Shown piece by piece: positions 1 through 13,104 of a stretch of 64,000 nucleotides of DNA. Within the stretch, counting starts at the first letter, position 1, and the number at the start of each line of letters is the position of its first letter. The notes under the pieces are model-generated. The model ran no database searches. It was not told the origin of the DNA and saw nothing but the letters and a program-made list of their open reading frames with translations. The stretch spans positions 2,837,501 through 2,901,500 of the forward strand of contig JAOTOL010001638.1 of the NCBI GenBank assembly GCA_034440575.1. Reading direction: 5' to 3'. This DNA is from Imbricaverruca yamaguchii (lineage: Eukaryota; Arthropoda; Thecostraca; Neoverrucidae). The position numbers and the translations under genes were made by a program.

Positions 1-1080
1 CAGAAAATGTGGAACTTCGCAGCCATATGTGCATCACATCCTGAAGACCAACACAGACGCACGCCCGTTTGATAGGCAAAATCAGTTTGCGGTGTCCGAG
101 GCACCAGAGCTAGGCCAGGAGATTGATTGTGATTGATTCAAAGCAGCGACATCAAATCGTCAAAGGAGGCTGAGGTAGCCAGGACAAATGGGATCAACAT
201 TCGTCCAAAGAGTGATAGCATGGAAAGCAACAAGGGCATCAATGCACAAGCCATTGATGAAGCCGTGGAAGTATCAGATTCTGCCACATAATCAGATGTA
301 AGCCAGATGTACCCGGGCTGGCTGGGGTTGGTTTGCGCTGCGACTGATTGGAGAAAAGGAATAGCATGGGATGCGATTTCAAAACTGGCCAGTCAATCAT
401 GCATCATGAAAAAAGGTTCAATGGATAGCAAAGACAAAATTGTAAATGCATATAGGATATGATCTAAGACGAATGGACGGCTCATGTGATGCCAATTCTG
501 TCATGCTTAGCGTTCATATTGATAAACTATATGATGCTGATCTGCGTCCATCTTTTTACTCACATTTAGTTTTCAATTATATGTGACAGCACTGTGCAAA
601 TATCTTCTCTCTTGGAACAATAATCGAAATGCCATATATGCATGTATTGCTACTCCCAGTCCTTTTGAATTCTCAGTGATTCTGGACACCTTGAGGTTTA
701 ATTATGGCGACAAATTATGCTTCCAGCAGAGTGACTTACATGGTGCAGTTCCAAATAGTCTGGGGACTACGTGAAATGTTTTTGTACGAAAACAGTTTCT
801 CATCCTTTGAATAACATCTCCACATCACTTCGGATCGGTTGTCGTTTAGAGGGCGGCTAAGTAAACTTAACCAGATTAGCCAAAAGTTAAACGGACTTCC
901 TGGTGGCTATTCACCTGTCAAAGCTTGAACTTTCCTCTGCAGGGTTAGTCAAGTTGCATAGTAATTGCCACAGAGAAGCTCTCGACAGTCGCTCTGGCAA
1001 GCGCATGTTAGCGGCCCATTTATAGGCACTCCACTTTATCCAACAAAGCGTTACTTCGCGTCCTACAAATACATCGCGTA
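1..1080. other. Non-coding stretch, nothing recognised
   Basis: The open frames here are short (under 65 codons) and show no family resemblance. It lies inside the likely first intron of the minus-strand nAChR gene. I see no tandem repeat, RNA gene or terminal inverted repeat. Confidence 0.4.
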
Positions 1081-1546
1081 CACACCAGAACAACCCAGCA
1101 CGGAGTGTCGGGCGTTCGGCTACCGACCAACTGCCCGGCTGCCCGACCTACTGCCCGGCTGCCCGGCGACGTCGATGTTTTTTCGGCAGCCGGCGCGCGC
1201 AGGCCCGCACCGATATAGCACCGCCACAGATGTGCATCGCATAGCGGGTGCGTCCAATCTCGACGGCCACCTGCGAAGGCTGCTCTTTCGAGTCGACGCG
1301 TTCGACGTTCACAGGGCACAACGTGAACGCTATCGGCGGCGTCAGGCCCGCTCCCCGGCGGGCCGGACGACGATGGCGCAGCTGTGCCGACGGGATTGGA
1401 CCTGGACTCTGGGTGCACCGCCACGGGTGGCACATGTCGCACCGGCGAGCCAGCTGCCCTCCGCCAAATATTGCCGCTGGCTAAACGACACCGCTAAGAG
1501 CACCGATTGCCAATTTGGCGCTGCTGGAGTGCAATGGAACTGCTGA
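965..1546. other. GC-rich segment with overlapping open frames, no recognised product
   Basis: Composition shifts to GC- and CpG-rich between about 1090 and 1480, which thins out stop codons and leaves open frames on both strands: 193 codons on plus, and 140 and 95 on minus. None of the translations resembles a protein family I know; they are rich in Arg, Ala, Pro and Ser, as expected from GC-rich random sequence. A short motif based on GCCCGGCTGCCC repeats near 1135-1165. It could be a CpG island, an unrecognised exon or a degraded element. The sequence favours none of these. Confidence 0.3.
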
Positions 1547-1700
1547 CGAGTCTAGGAGCAGCTTCGGGGCGGGGCAATTGCGGGAGTGGAATGGAATTGC
1601 TGACGAGTCTGGAAACTGCTGTGGGTGGGACAACGACGGTAGTGGAGCAGAATTGCTGACGAAGATGGAAACTGCTATGGAGAGGAGCTGGTGGTGGGGG
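1525..1700. repeat. Short degenerate minisatellite
   Basis: The motif built on AATTGCTGACGA followed by GGAAACTGCT and a G-rich stretch recurs about three to four times, with an irregular period of roughly 50-60 bp. Copies are diverged and the ends are approximate. Confidence 0.45.
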
Positions 1701-2020
1701 TAGGATGAATGTGCCGACGACAGCAGGAGCTGCTACGCGGGACAGAATAGCTCAGTGTGATTTACGCACCAGCCGAGATGGAACCCGGACACCTTATCCG
1801 TCAGAAGTTACTTCGTTATGACGATGCAATGAGGACACATTTTATCGTGACGGCAGTTTGCGAGCAATATTAAATATCAACCAAAATGCTGTGCGTCTTC
1901 CAGCATGCATTACGTCATTGCTGAATGCAAATTATGTTTACTACGGGAGATATATTATAATTAGCATTCGCTAATTATAGCGAATAGTCATACTTCCTAG
2001 CCCGCGCAGCGAATGTGTTG

Positions 2021-2150
<130 letters not shown>

Positions 2151-3190
2151 AAGAGGGAGAAGAAATTAATCCCTCCCCATTCTCGGCTAGATAAAGAAAT
2201 GCCTTAAACAGCATGTCGTAGCACCGGCTCTGAAATTACCAAGTTACTTGCAGCGTTTTCCCCATATTATTTCTTTTCGAGGGGGAGGGGGAGGTGAGGT
2301 GGTGACGGGTGGGGCTGGCACTCCAACAAATAAAATAACTTAATGTCGAATACAGTCGGCTTCCCATTGGACTTCATAGAGCTCGGGTCCTGAGTCGACA
2401 CAATGTAGCGCTGGGGTTCAGTGGCAATACCATCAAAGCTGAAAACATATTCTAGCACCGCCATGCGTACCACGGTCAAGGTCACCCATATAGCCAATGC
2501 CAAAAAACATATGTTGGGAGCAAATTGTGGCCCGTGAACGGTAAACGATGACACTAACCGCAAGCAAACATCGTCTGCTTCTTTTTAAAGAATAACAATA
2601 AAAAAATGGAATTGCCAATATTTTATTTTGAGGAATAATGGGATCAAGAACCCTAAAAATTAAAACTCCATAATAATGACTATCGTCACATTAGTAACAA
2701 AATCGACGTGCAAGGCTGCCCTTGTTAGGCATAATCTGGCAATTATGCTCGGCAATGGTCCGTGTGCTGGCTTCCCTAGTGCCCGTGACACATTTATGTA
2801 CTCTTGGAACGCTTCAGGTTACGTCTCCGTGACCTGATACGACATTTATGCGAAACTAGGCACAACAGCAGAGGAAAGCATATGCCATTATGTGTGTTCC
2901 AGCTTTATGGTAGATGAAGATGTCGAATACAACGAACAATATGGAGGAATGACGTTTGTTGTAGTCTAAATCTCGATTACTTGGTGACCTAGCTTCTGGT
3001 CACATTTTACATTTTTCATGAAATCATGCTTGAATTTGAACCGTATCTTCTACCATTACTCTCTTGTATGTCAATCAGGGCGCAGATAAGTAAGGCGTCT
3101 ACTAATGGGTTCCAAAATTGGCTTAGATATGCAAAAGTTTTTTCTCCTCACCCCTTCTTGAGTCAGATTCCAAATGTGTCGTCGGATGAG
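2151..3190. other. Non-coding stretch, nothing recognised
   Basis: Mixed-composition intronic or intergenic DNA with only short spurious frames. A G-rich patch at 2278-2312 is the only local feature. Confidence 0.4.
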
Positions 3191-3194
3191 TGCC

Positions 3195-4100
3195 AGGCCG
3201 TTCGGGTATTCCGTCAATGTGTCAGTACTTGTTGGCCTTCCGTCAGTGTGTCAGTACTTGTTGGTCCTCTGACAGTGTTAGTAACCTAGGGTCTTCGTCA
3301 GTGTGTCCGCATCCTAAGGTCTGCTGTCAGTATGTCAGTACACGAGGGCTTGCTTCAGTACATCAGTACTACCATATGGTTTACCGTAAGTGTGTCAGTG
3401 ACATAGGGTCAGCCGTCAGTGTGTCAGCATCCATAAGGTCTGCCGTCAGTGTGTCAGCATGCGATGGTCTGCCATCAGCGTGCTAAAATCACAAGGTCTG
3501 TCGTCAGTGTGTCAGTACACGATGGTCTGCCGTCAGTGTGTCAGTAATACTGGGTCTCCCGTCAGTGTGTCAGTACCTAAGGGTCTTCTGTTAGTGTATC
3601 GGTACCCGAAAGTCTGCCGTCAATGCGTCAGTACCCTAGGGTCAGTGCGTTAGTACTTGTCAGTGTGCCGGTGCCGATACCAGAGGGCGTGTCGTCAGTG
3701 CGTGCATGCTAGTACCATGTGGTCAGTGCCGCCGGTGTGTCAGTGCCCGAGGGTCTGCCGTCAGTGTATGTCAGTACTATATTGTCAATGTCGTCACTGT
3801 GCCAGTACCCTGGTATCTGTCGTCAGTGTGCCAGCATGATAGGATCTGTCATCATTGTGTCGGTACCCCAGGGTCTGCCGTCAGTGTGTCGGTACCATAG
3901 GATCTGTCGTCAGTGTGCCGGTACCGTAGGATCTGTCGCCAGTGTGTCGGCACCCTAGGATCTGTCGCCAATGTGTCGGTACCCTATGGTCTGTTGTCAG
4001 TGTGTCAGTACCATAGGGTCTATTGTGAATGTGTCAGCACCATAGGATCTGTCGCCAGAGTATCGGTACCCCAGAGTCTGCCGCCAGTGTGTGTGTGCTA
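3195..4100. repeat. 29-bp minisatellite array (about 30 degenerate copies)
   Basis: The unit is about 29 bp, built on GTCAGTGTGTC, then AGTACC or GGTACC, then ATAGGATCTGCC. It repeats for about 900 bp. Copies differ by many substitutions and a few indels; 3880-3980 is among the more regular stretches. Because 29 is not a multiple of 3, several frames stay open in turn, giving Ser/Val/Cys/Gln-rich peptides that should not be taken as genes. Confidence 0.9.
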
Positions 4101-4125
4101 GTACCACATAGCCAGCACCGACACG

Positions 4126-7100
4126 GTGTCAGGATATGAAGATATGTGTGTTGTAATGCGCGTGGCAGTGATGATGGCTGTGGGCACAGGCGCCAGTGTT
4201 GACGAGACTGTGTGTAGGTGGGGGCACGAGCCGGCTTTGCCAGTGGGTACTGGCACGCCAGCGTCGACCCTGGCTCGTCGTCAGAGTTGGAGCTGGCCGT
4301 GTTTTCGTCTGACGTGTCCAGTGGAGCCGCTGCGGATCTGAGAGACGGTCTGGTCCGGTCGGGCGATCAATAGGTGCACTTGCGGTGGCCCAGACCGGCC
4401 GCCAGCTGCCACCAAGGTGACGCGGCCGGTCCCGGGGCACGGGCCACGGCCGCCCGCCTTCTCAGCACCATGATCCATATCGAGGGAGAGTAGTGGAGGC
4501 TGCAGAGTGGCATACCACTGCCAGCGGCGAGCAGCAGCTTCCATTTGTGTCGCAGCCGACTACAGAATTCAACGACCGACCGGTTCGAACGATCGTTAGT
4601 AGCAAATTTAATTCGAAATTATGGCCTTGGTTTCAACCAGAAGGCAGGATACGTGTCAGCCAGCGCCCATGATTCGATAGCTTAGTAGGGAGATTTAACT
4701 CGTCAGTGGGGAGATTTAAGCGTGTGTCCATGCACAATTGTGTGCAGTTGCACAACCTGCGCAACCCTGATGGGACGGGCAGTGCACTTGAAGATAAATA
4801 GGTTTCATAGGCTTCGTAGAATGTTAGACGCATTTCATTCTAGGCAGATGTCAACATTCAGTCAAATTTATGAACACAACTTCTAACTATCCATCAGCGT
4901 TAGCCATTGACATGCCATAACTAATGTACGGAGGCTGACTTCTTTCGTATTGTTGATTATATTACGCTATGTTTTTCGCTATGTTTTAAGCTAATTTGAA
5001 TTATTGTTATGATAGCAATGTGTTTTTGACAGGATGAGTCTGCAGCACACTGCGATTGGTAATTTGATTGTGATTCCAGTGCAATGGCATAATTTGATTT
5101 GGACTGGCGGGCCAGCACGGCACCGACACAGCAGCTGCAGCTGGCACTGTACAATTCCTGCGAAGTCCAATAATTACGGCCCTGCGAGGATTGGAAGGCA
5201 TGGCCTGCCACCTGCACTTTACATGCCGCCACTCCGCCACTCCGCCACCCAACACTTTTGCGAGCACATTATTTATGAGACACTGGAGAACAACGTACCC
5301 CGAACTCCGAGTTCGGCGTGATTGGCGATCGAACATAGACATGGATGCGGAACTTAGATGCAAACAGAGTTTTTGACGTGGGACCGATGTGCCTTTGGAG
5401 GAGGGGGAGGGGTATTGGTATTGATCGTTTGTTAGTTATCGGGGCTTTAGGCGCATCGACTACATTGGTCATGTAGCGCCCATATTGATGTTTATCTATG
5501 GAGGCCCTCGACTTTCATGGATCTCAATGTCTTTCCGTTCTGCAGGAACTGGTCTGAGACCCAATTTAAATGCCTGAGTCATCCTGCATTACACTTCTGA
5601 TACATCACTTGAACAAATACTGCCATTATCCACAAACCGTGCCAGTGGTTCAACATAAATGACCTTCATGCAACGTCTCAAGATGGTGGAATAAGCATTG
5701 TGTCGATATTTCCGATAAACAAATTTTTTTTTCGAAGCAGTTCCTTCCTTCTTGACCGTCACTGTTGCATTGTTGGCGCGATGGTAATCAGTATAGTGGT
5801 GAGCAGAGAAAAAAACAGAAACTGTTGTCATTGCGGCATCTACTCTAGGTATCCTGACCATAATGTAATGCAACGGTAGCGTTATTGTTTTATTTTGCGC
5901 GAAAGTTGGCTCATATTGCCGGGCACTTAGTACTACGAAACTAATGGAAGTTGTATCGCTAGACTGATGTTGGGGAGTCGACAGCTTCAAAATAACCGCA
6001 ATCTTGGCGGGTATTTTCATCACTGAAGTGAGGTTGTTTACGTCTCAAAGCAAATTGATAACTAGATTACCAGTAAATATATTGGGTACATGGGCTTAGA
6101 CATATTTCACACCATTATGTAACAAATGTAACTCAAATGTATCCCATATCAAAATTACTTCCGTCAGCACTGCATTATCGGTCTTGACACCGATGTCAAG
6201 TCAGGGTCGAGGCCAGTGAAGGCTAGAACAGGAAAGCGCTACTGAGGGCAATTGAACGCAGGAATTAGATCAGCCGTATTGAGCCTGAAGTACAAGTCAT
6301 GTCGAAACAATACGATGATACCAAATTGCAGTTATGCTGGGAGTGCTACTGGACCTGCAGGCGTATGCTGACATGGACGGAAAACGCAGCGTAACGCTCG
6401 GGTAAGTATCTGCCTACTCAGGCAAGCACTACCAACCTACTTACCTTTCATTGCATGTGAATATGGAGAAATTGTGGGTGGAAATTTGCGTCTCGATGCA
6501 TGACCAATTTATCCTCCGACACCTAACTTAGAGTACGTAACTATTCTTTTTTAGTTGATAGCATTGAGGAAGTGTGAATGTTAAAGTCCTGCTTCTGTCT
6601 TCAATTTGGTGAGATGTCCATGGATGAGATGTCAGCTTCAGATTTCTGATAATAATTTGTCTAATCAAAATGTGTTGGGTGATGTCGCACATCGTTCGAC
6701 ACTTTCTGACAAGGCTTGACATTCTTGGGTGATAGACGCGTGATGATGAACGCTGGTGAAAGATGATCAATGTGATTGTTGAATTATGAATGTGTCTAAT
6801 GTTACTATTGATTTTTCGTGTTCCGTATTCAAAAAGCAAGTGCTACTGAAATAATAAACAATTATTGGTGACACAGGTGGTATGGACACAAATAGGTAAG
6901 ACGAAGTATTCACACTGTGCATCTCGAATTTGTCCATTCCTCATTTCTAACAGCATCTCGCTTATAAATAATATTATTAACTACTAAGATATTGTGATAC
7001 ATGAACAACATTTACAATGCAATTCCAGATAAAAAGATTACCTATGAGGTTGTCGGTCATGCAATGCCAGATTATATTATAGATGCTTCTATAGTTACCA

Positions 7101-8495
7101 AGAAAGTGGACATTCCTTAATGAGGTATCCGAAAACAAAGGAAAATGTGCCATAACAATCTCATGGCTCAAAATTGGGCTTGAACTTTGTGAAGGGTTTT
7201 TAATTCCATAACAAATGCCAACATCATTCACTATGGGGCATCAAAAACATCATTATGCTTTTGACATATCACACTTAATGAAAACACATTGTTTTAACAC
7301 TGGTCAAAGGAATAATAGACGTTTGTCAAGTTGACGCATCATGAGTAGAACAGTATAATTTGTAGAAGTCCTGACATGTATCTAGTGTACAACTTCATGT
7401 GCACGAACCTTTCAAGCACTGTGCTGTATACATGGAAAGCTGAATTATTCATTAAAAAATGATGGTAACCAGTTCAATGACTTATGCACACAGCATTAAA
7501 AATGAGCAATACAGTTGTTTGTATTCAAAACAAACTCGTTCCCCAGAAAGTGGGCATTGTTCTGGAGTAAAGTATACATACAATATCATCTCGTGTCAAA
7601 TACAATTTGTATATCCCCTATGCGTACCCAACAATTACTTTTGTTGACTGATGTACTTGCTGTGTGCACGTAAATGTTGCATTGAGGATGGTGTTGACTT
7701 TGGAATATTGCCTATTCTTGCCCTTGTCAACATGTTTCTTGGCTTCTGCACTTGGTTAAAATATTGAAATGCGGCAAGAATGCTATCGATCGATAAATGT
7801 CATCAAGAATGCCATCGATATATCTTGGCAAACAGAATGAGGGACGAAATCGCAAAGTCAACCTAAGGAAAATAGTGCCTGAAAATGCAATATGAACTTT
7901 TGATCCGCAAACCTGACTATGCTTGGTGAAAAGGCTGAAATCGGCGTAATGTGACAGCTCACGACAATATGCCTATCAACACTGTCGCAGTAAATCAAGA
8001 GTATTTGCTGGGCTGCGCCACCAATGTATATTCTGTTAACTTTCCGTTAGTTTGGCAGGAAAGAAAGTCCGCACGGTTAACGGCGAACTCACATTTGGTG
8101 CTGCAAATGCTTTGAGCTGTCGAGATTTTAGCTGGAACGGAGTTGCGTTTATGGACAAGCATAATCGCGAGACTGATGGTGTGAACGGGGTGATCGACGC
8201 GGTGGTAATAAACGTAGTGGTAAAGAAACAAAAATGATTGTCAATCATGCAATTTTACTTCAGCACATGAGAGGAAACTATGGAAAATATCAGCTCAATT
8301 TCCTCAGTCTAAATGTGATGATATTCGACGAAACGTCTAGTCCTATGTTGGTAGGGGAGGGGACAGATTCCGTCTTTTGTGGTTCTTCGCCTGTCATTTC
8401 ACAACACATTGTGATAGAGGCATGAAGCGCATTACTTTTTTTCGGAACATTCCTTTTCATAGATGGTCCCAAAATTTCCTTTTGTGATTATATCA
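4126..8495. other. Non-coding stretch, nothing firmly recognised
   Basis: About 4.4 kb lie between the 29-bp minisatellite and a possible inverted-repeat element. The part at 4130-4560 is GC-rich with open frames on both strands but no recognisable product. The remainder is AT-rich with frames under 145 codons. I looked for the next nAChR exon on the minus strand (the conserved block after LIDV, which contains NQIMTTN in relatives) and did not see it. Confidence 0.4.
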
Positions 8496-9098
8496 CAGGC
8501 GGATCCAGGACCAAGTATTGGGAGGCACCTCTGCCGGATTTTTGCGAAAACTTAGGAATGGGACAGGCACGGAGTATTGTGGCTGCTTTGCTGTTCAGAT
8601 GAGGATGATTTGTAATTAAACTATTCATAATAGCTTGCTTACGCACGGAAATGCCTATTTTGAGCCAAATCATATCAGAAGTGAATATAGGGGAAGGACA
8701 ACCGGCAACAAGCGATTTATTTTTTTTCGCGTGGTATCCTATGCGTTGCAATCAAGCTTGGAGGGTGGATCGGTGAAAACGAAAATAATACATCACCAGC
8801 AGTGATGAAGCCGTACAGTCCCGAACGGCGCATCCATGAGATGACGAGAAGTATTCAGGACATACATGTAGAGGAAAAGACACCATTTGGAAAAGAAAAA
8901 TGACATTTTGAGGCGCCCTTCAGCACACTCGCGTGTACTCGTCCTCCCTCCACTCCCATTGATCCGGTCAACGAATCTTGCCGCCTAATGAAACATTCGA
9001 ACTTTCATTTCGATCGTCCCATGTTGCCTAATGAAACATGGGAAATATTTCTCCGAGGTAAGTATGTTCCAACATGAAAAGTCCTGGATCCGGTCCTG
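8496..9098. mobile_element. Possible 0.6-kb element with GGATCCAGGA inverted ends
   Basis: The left end reads CAGGCGGATCCAGGA and the right end, reverse-complemented, reads CAGGACCGGATCCAGGA: the same motif with a two-base gap. The inside holds no recognisable protein. Flanking bases (TTATATCA and GCCAAGGT) do not form a target-site duplication, so chance or decay cannot be ruled out. Confidence 0.3.
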
Positions 9099-9968
9099 GC
9101 CAAGGTCCTTTCTAGTATAATTTCCTGGTGACATCTATAATCTAAAACATCTCAGTTAGTATTGATATGATGTAGGAATGGTGAATCAATAGGTATCTGT
9201 GGCACTGGCTGCGAAGAAGTGCTAACAATGAACAACAGATGATATCCCCCCCCCCCCTTTAGTTTCCTGGTTGCGCCGTTGACTTATCTGTACATGTTAG
9301 GACAACACCTGGTGGTTTGAACCACTGTGAATTGCACCAACCCGTGCGAAATTTTAGCGAGGAAAGACACAAACACAGCCTCATTTTTTTATTCCATTTT
9401 GTTTGCCTCTTGCCTTCTCCAGTATAAAAAAAAACATTTTTCCAGCCTACAAATACAGATTAGAATAGTACAATTTGTTTGAGCTACTCACTTTTGAAAT
9501 CGGCCCAATAGATTTAGAAATCTTAGTGGGATGGTAGAATCCACCCCCTTCTACAGATTCAGGTCTAGCAGAGCCCTACTGTCATAGGGCTATGACATTT
9601 TGTATAGTTGCTGCAAATCACAGCAACTTTTAGTTTGTCTCAGCTTACTTTTCGTTTCCCGCGGCTTTCAAATGCTATTTTCTTCAATCATGAACAAATA
9701 TTTACATTTAAAAAAAATCCCAGAACAGACTCAACTTATGACTGTGTCAGGAGTCAACAACCCTCTGTTGGAAGACAGTTTTTTTCGGCCAATGCCACTC
9801 TTGCGGTAATGTATGTTTTGTAATATCCTGAGATAATCAGATTAGCGATACACAGAACTGACGCCGAGTTACTTTGGACCGACCGTCCGTTGTAAAGCTA
9901 CCTACCCGGGCGGCTCAAAGCTGTGGGGCGAGGCTGGAGCGGCCCATCTGATCTGATCTGATGGAGCG
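9099..9968. other. Start of first intron of the minus-strand nAChR gene
   Basis: This follows the donor site of the minus-strand exon. It contains a short poly-C tract near 9247-9259 and AT-rich sequence, with no recognisable coding or RNA feature. Confidence 0.45.
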
Positions 9969-9974
9969 ACTCAC
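9969..9974 (-). promoter_or_regulatory. Splice donor (GTGAGT) of minus-strand nAChR exon 1
   Basis: On the minus strand the coding sequence runs through CTC ATC GAT GTG and then GTGAGT, a strong match to the 5' splice-site consensus. The exon ends in phase 0 after the Val codon. Reading past it leaves the nAChR alignment at once, which supports the boundary. Confidence 0.85.
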
Positions 9975-10178
9975 CACATCGATGAGCTGGGAGAGGCGCA
10001 GGCCCATCTTGACGGTGATGGTGTCCGAGTTGTTGCCGACCGGTCGGATCAGTCGGTTGTACCTGCTCAGCAGGTCATCGTAGAGACGCTTGGCGTCCGG
10101 ATTGGCGGCGGCACCCAACCACAGCGCGCACGCGGTCGTCCAGAGTGCCGCCACGGCCGGCAGCCGGCACCGCCTCAT
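9975..10178 (-). CDS. Nicotinic acetylcholine receptor alpha-type subunit, first coding exon (partial gene)
   Basis: This exon starts the precursor of a Cys-loop ligand-gated cation channel subunit that would act at cholinergic synapses in the plasma membrane. It encodes 68 residues from ATG at 10178. Residues 1-25 form a signal peptide (basic start, then a hydrophobic Ala/Leu/Trp core), likely cleaved before [12 protein letters not shown]. That block and [13 protein letters not shown] and [10 protein letters not shown] form the N-terminal helix and first strand of the extracellular domain. NNS at residues 49-51 is a possible N-glycosylation sequon. The sequence matches the arthropod alpha1-alpha4 group, not beta1 or alpha7 types. 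The exon ends in phase 0 at GTGAGT. Later exons lie beyond position 1, giving a first intron longer than 9.9 kb. A close paralogue lies head to head at 53523-53756. Which alpha subunit it is cannot be told from this exon. Confidence 0.9.
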
Positions 10179-10580
10179 GGCCGTGCGGCTGGCGCGCGGA
10201 CCCCCGCCGCCGCTACAGCATCACCGGGCGCAGCGCAGCGCACCCGGTCACCGCCCGCACAGCACTACCGGCCGGCGGCCAGTCGCCTCCTCTCGGCGGG
10301 CCGCGGCTGGCGCTCGACACAGCCACACTCGCACCGCTGGCCGCGGCGCGCCGCCATCACACGCGCTCCTGCTCACGCCCCGCACCGCCGCCCGACTAGC
10401 GTGCGCCCTCGTCGACGCATCGGCTTCGACGCAGCGCCCCGGGCAGCGGCGGAAGCCGAGTGCTCGATACACGGCTGCCGACGACGGCGGGGTATCGATG
10501 CTGGACCGCTCATCTCCGGTCAACGCGCAGCCGGGTCACAGCATGCAGCCGGCCAGATGGCAGCAGCGGCGAGAGCGAGG
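10179..10580 (-). promoter_or_regulatory. GC/CpG-rich region upstream of the minus-strand nAChR exon (5' UTR and promoter candidate)
   Basis: Immediately upstream of the start codon about 400 bp are strongly GC- and CpG-rich, in contrast to the AT-rich surroundings. The long open frames on both strands here (up to 207 codons on plus) follow from that composition and match no family. The position fits a 5' UTR with a CpG-rich promoter. I cannot place a transcription start. Confidence 0.5.
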
Positions 10581-10861
10581 GCCGACCGTGCGAAGAGCAG
10601 AGGGCAGGGAAAAAGCGAAAAAGACAATAGTGGCAGAGAAGGGGCAAGATCAGGGAAATAGAGACAGAAGAGGACGAAGTAAAATGAAGACGGAGGAGCG
10701 AGAAGCGGTATAATTGGAGAAGGAGCATAGACAGGGAGTGTTATAGAAATGTAAGAACAGAGAAGACATCGACGGACGTATAGATACAAATAAAACAATG
10801 AAGAATGGAGAGAGGGAGAAGCATAACGAAGGAAAGCTAGGCAAGGAGAGAGGGGTAGGAC

Positions 10862-11315
10862 GCGAGTAAGTGGGTGAGAGTGTGTGAGAGCGAGTGAGAT
10901 TGAGTGAGAGTGAGTGAGAGTGAGTGAGAGTGAGTGAGAGAGTGAGAGTGAGTGAGAGTGAGTGAGAGTGAGTGAGAGTGAGTGAGAGTGAGTGAGAGTG
11001 AGTGAGAGTGAGTGAGAGTGAGTGAGAGTGAGTGAGAGTGAGTGAGAGTGAGTGAGAGTGAGTGAGAGTGAGTGAGAGTGAGAGTGAGTGAGAGTGAATG
11101 AGAGTGAATGAGTGAGTGAGAGTGAGAGTGAGAGTGAGTGAGAGTGAGTGAGAGTGAGTGAGAGTGAGTGAGAGCGAGTGAGAGTGAAAGTGAGTGAGAG
11201 TGAGTGAGAGTGAGTGAGGGTGAGTGAGAGTGAGTGAATGTGAGTGAGTGTGAGTGAGAGTGAGTGTGAGTGTGAGTGTCAGTGTTAGTATGAGTGTGAG
11301 TGTGAGTGTGAGAGG
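10862..11315. repeat. 10-bp minisatellite, unit GTGAGTGAGA
   Basis: About 45 copies of a purine-rich 10-mer (GTGAGTGAGA) with occasional insertion of GAGAGT and decay toward GAGTGT at the right edge. The minus-strand frames of up to 297 codons (Ser/Leu/Thr/His repeats) are repeat artefacts. The tract lies about 0.7 kb upstream of the minus nAChR start codon. Confidence 0.95.
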
Positions 11316-11319
11316 GATA

Positions 11320-13100
11320 TGGAAAGCTAAATGGAGAGAGGAGCATAATGAGAGAAAGAGGCGCCAATAGTCGATAGCGATACGATAGCGAGTGTAGATA
11401 TTGCGAGAGAGATGACGGTGAGATGCAGACAGATAGATATACAGTCTAGGACGGACAGAGAGAGCCGCAGATAGAACGGAAGACAAAATGAAGACTAATG
11501 TAGGCAGGTGCAGGAAATGAACCATAAAACAGTATGTGAGCAATGCAGAAACTGAAGCTGGGACAGCGGGAGGAAGATAAATTCATTGATATATTGCTGT
11601 CATTTGAATTAACTGGTCGCAGGGGACCAAAGCGGGTGTGCCATTATCACCGTCAGAGGCAGAAGCTCCGACTGCTAATATCCTGATGTCGCACAAATGA
11701 AGACTGATTGATACAGGTGTAGGAGGTGAACCAGAAAGCTGACTGAGAGTTTGAGTCACTGCCCTGAAGCGAGTTGTTTGAGCAGAAATTATGTTACATG
11801 GACAGTGCCAAATTTTGGATAGTGGAGAGGAGTTTGCTGGTAATCTTCCAAATTTAACACCGACTCATATGTCAGTTGATTGAATGAGGAACTTTTGTCT
11901 TGACCGTCTTGGCATGCTGAATAAACCAAAATTGCAAGATTTGGTAAAAAGGGACATTTGAGGCATACCTCATCACAAATCAACAATCCCTCAACACTCA
12001 TCTCTCCAATTTTGATGAAATCTGTCATAGCGAATATTATTGAAAACCAATATTCTTACCGACTCCCCAACACCTGAGAGGCCTTATTTCCACGGATGCC
12101 TAATCTGAAATTAATATTTTTACCTCCGAAGCCAAAGTACAGAGCAAAGAACATCAACATTAGGATAAAGTGCATTAAGACATACCATAGCACTGTTTAG
12201 ACACTGAACAATGTTTGGCATCGGTGATGACTTTCAGTTCCCAATGCTTGCCCATCTCCTCCAACTGCCGTTGGCTTCATTATGGTCTCATTAAACAACC
12301 ATGAGAAGGTGCTTGTCCGTCATGAACAGCATTGTACCACATTATTATCTCAAGAATGTCCTTAATCATCATCAATTTAGCCCTCGCTCGTGCAAGCCAT
12401 TAAGCATGGAAATTGAGTTATAAAATGTAACTGTAAAGGCTACACTATCGCAGCATCACCTACATTTTGTAGTCTTCTGACCAACGGATGTTCACTAATC
12501 ATTGTGTAGTATACAATGCTCACAGTGCAGCGACCATTGAATACCGAGCCAGTCTACAACGCGCAGGCTGTCCGGGCTCCCCATCATAGTGCGTGGCACT
12601 TCCGGGCACCGCATACCGGACCTGAATCCTCGACTGCTTCTCTGTTGTAGCATCCCGGCCACCCTTGTACGCATGTTGTTTATTCTCCAGAGGGATCGGC
12701 TGGGGCACGTTTGGAGGGCTCCTGTGGCGTTCTATAACGGGCACACCGGCTTCCTCCAGCGGGAGCCAGGTGTCGCGCGCACAATGTGTCGCCGGCCGGT
12801 CTGGCCAAAACACATAAACACCAGCAGGGCGTTGCATGCGAGTATACTACAGCAAAATCCGACGGAGGCACTCTTCGCGGCAGGTAGCGCCATCCACACA
12901 TGAGCGGCTCTTGCAGCTTCAGACTCCCTATGGAGAGGGTTGAGCAGCACGAACAGTTTTCGAGAACAATTCCCGATTACACGGTACTTGACATGATATA
13001 CAAGGACTGAAAGCCAGGCCTGCAAGCCCGATCATGATTGGCGTGCTTTATGACTGGCCTTTGAAACATATGGCAGCCTTTTGACCTGTATCTCAGTTCA
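11320..13100. other. Non-coding stretch, one GC-rich patch, nothing recognised
   Basis: The sequence is mostly AT-rich. A patch at 12520-12900 is more GC-rich and has minus-strand frames of 73-105 codons and a plus-strand frame of 104, but I recognise no family in any of them. Confidence 0.4.
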
Positions 13101-13102
13101 CA

Positions 13103-13104
<2 letters not shown>

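Noticed and set aside
965..1546. 193-codon protein-coding gene
   Set aside because: GC-rich composition opens several overlapping frames on both strands, the product resembles nothing known and no splice or promoter context supports it.
8496..9098. Firm call of a hAT element with GGATCCAGGA ends
   Set aside because: The ends match with a gap and the flanks show no 8-bp duplication. It is kept only as a low-confidence candidate.
10090..10713. 207-codon plus-strand frame opposite the minus nAChR exon
   Set aside because: It is a shadow of the antisense exon and its CpG-rich upstream region, with no family resemblance.
10650..11543. 297-codon minus-strand open frame
   Set aside because: It is mostly Ser/Leu/Thr/His repeats from the 10-bp minisatellite and has no homology or complexity.
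12520..12903. Coding exon in the GC-rich patch
   Set aside because: Overlapping frames on both strands, no family recognised, and no clear splice signals matched to a coding frame.
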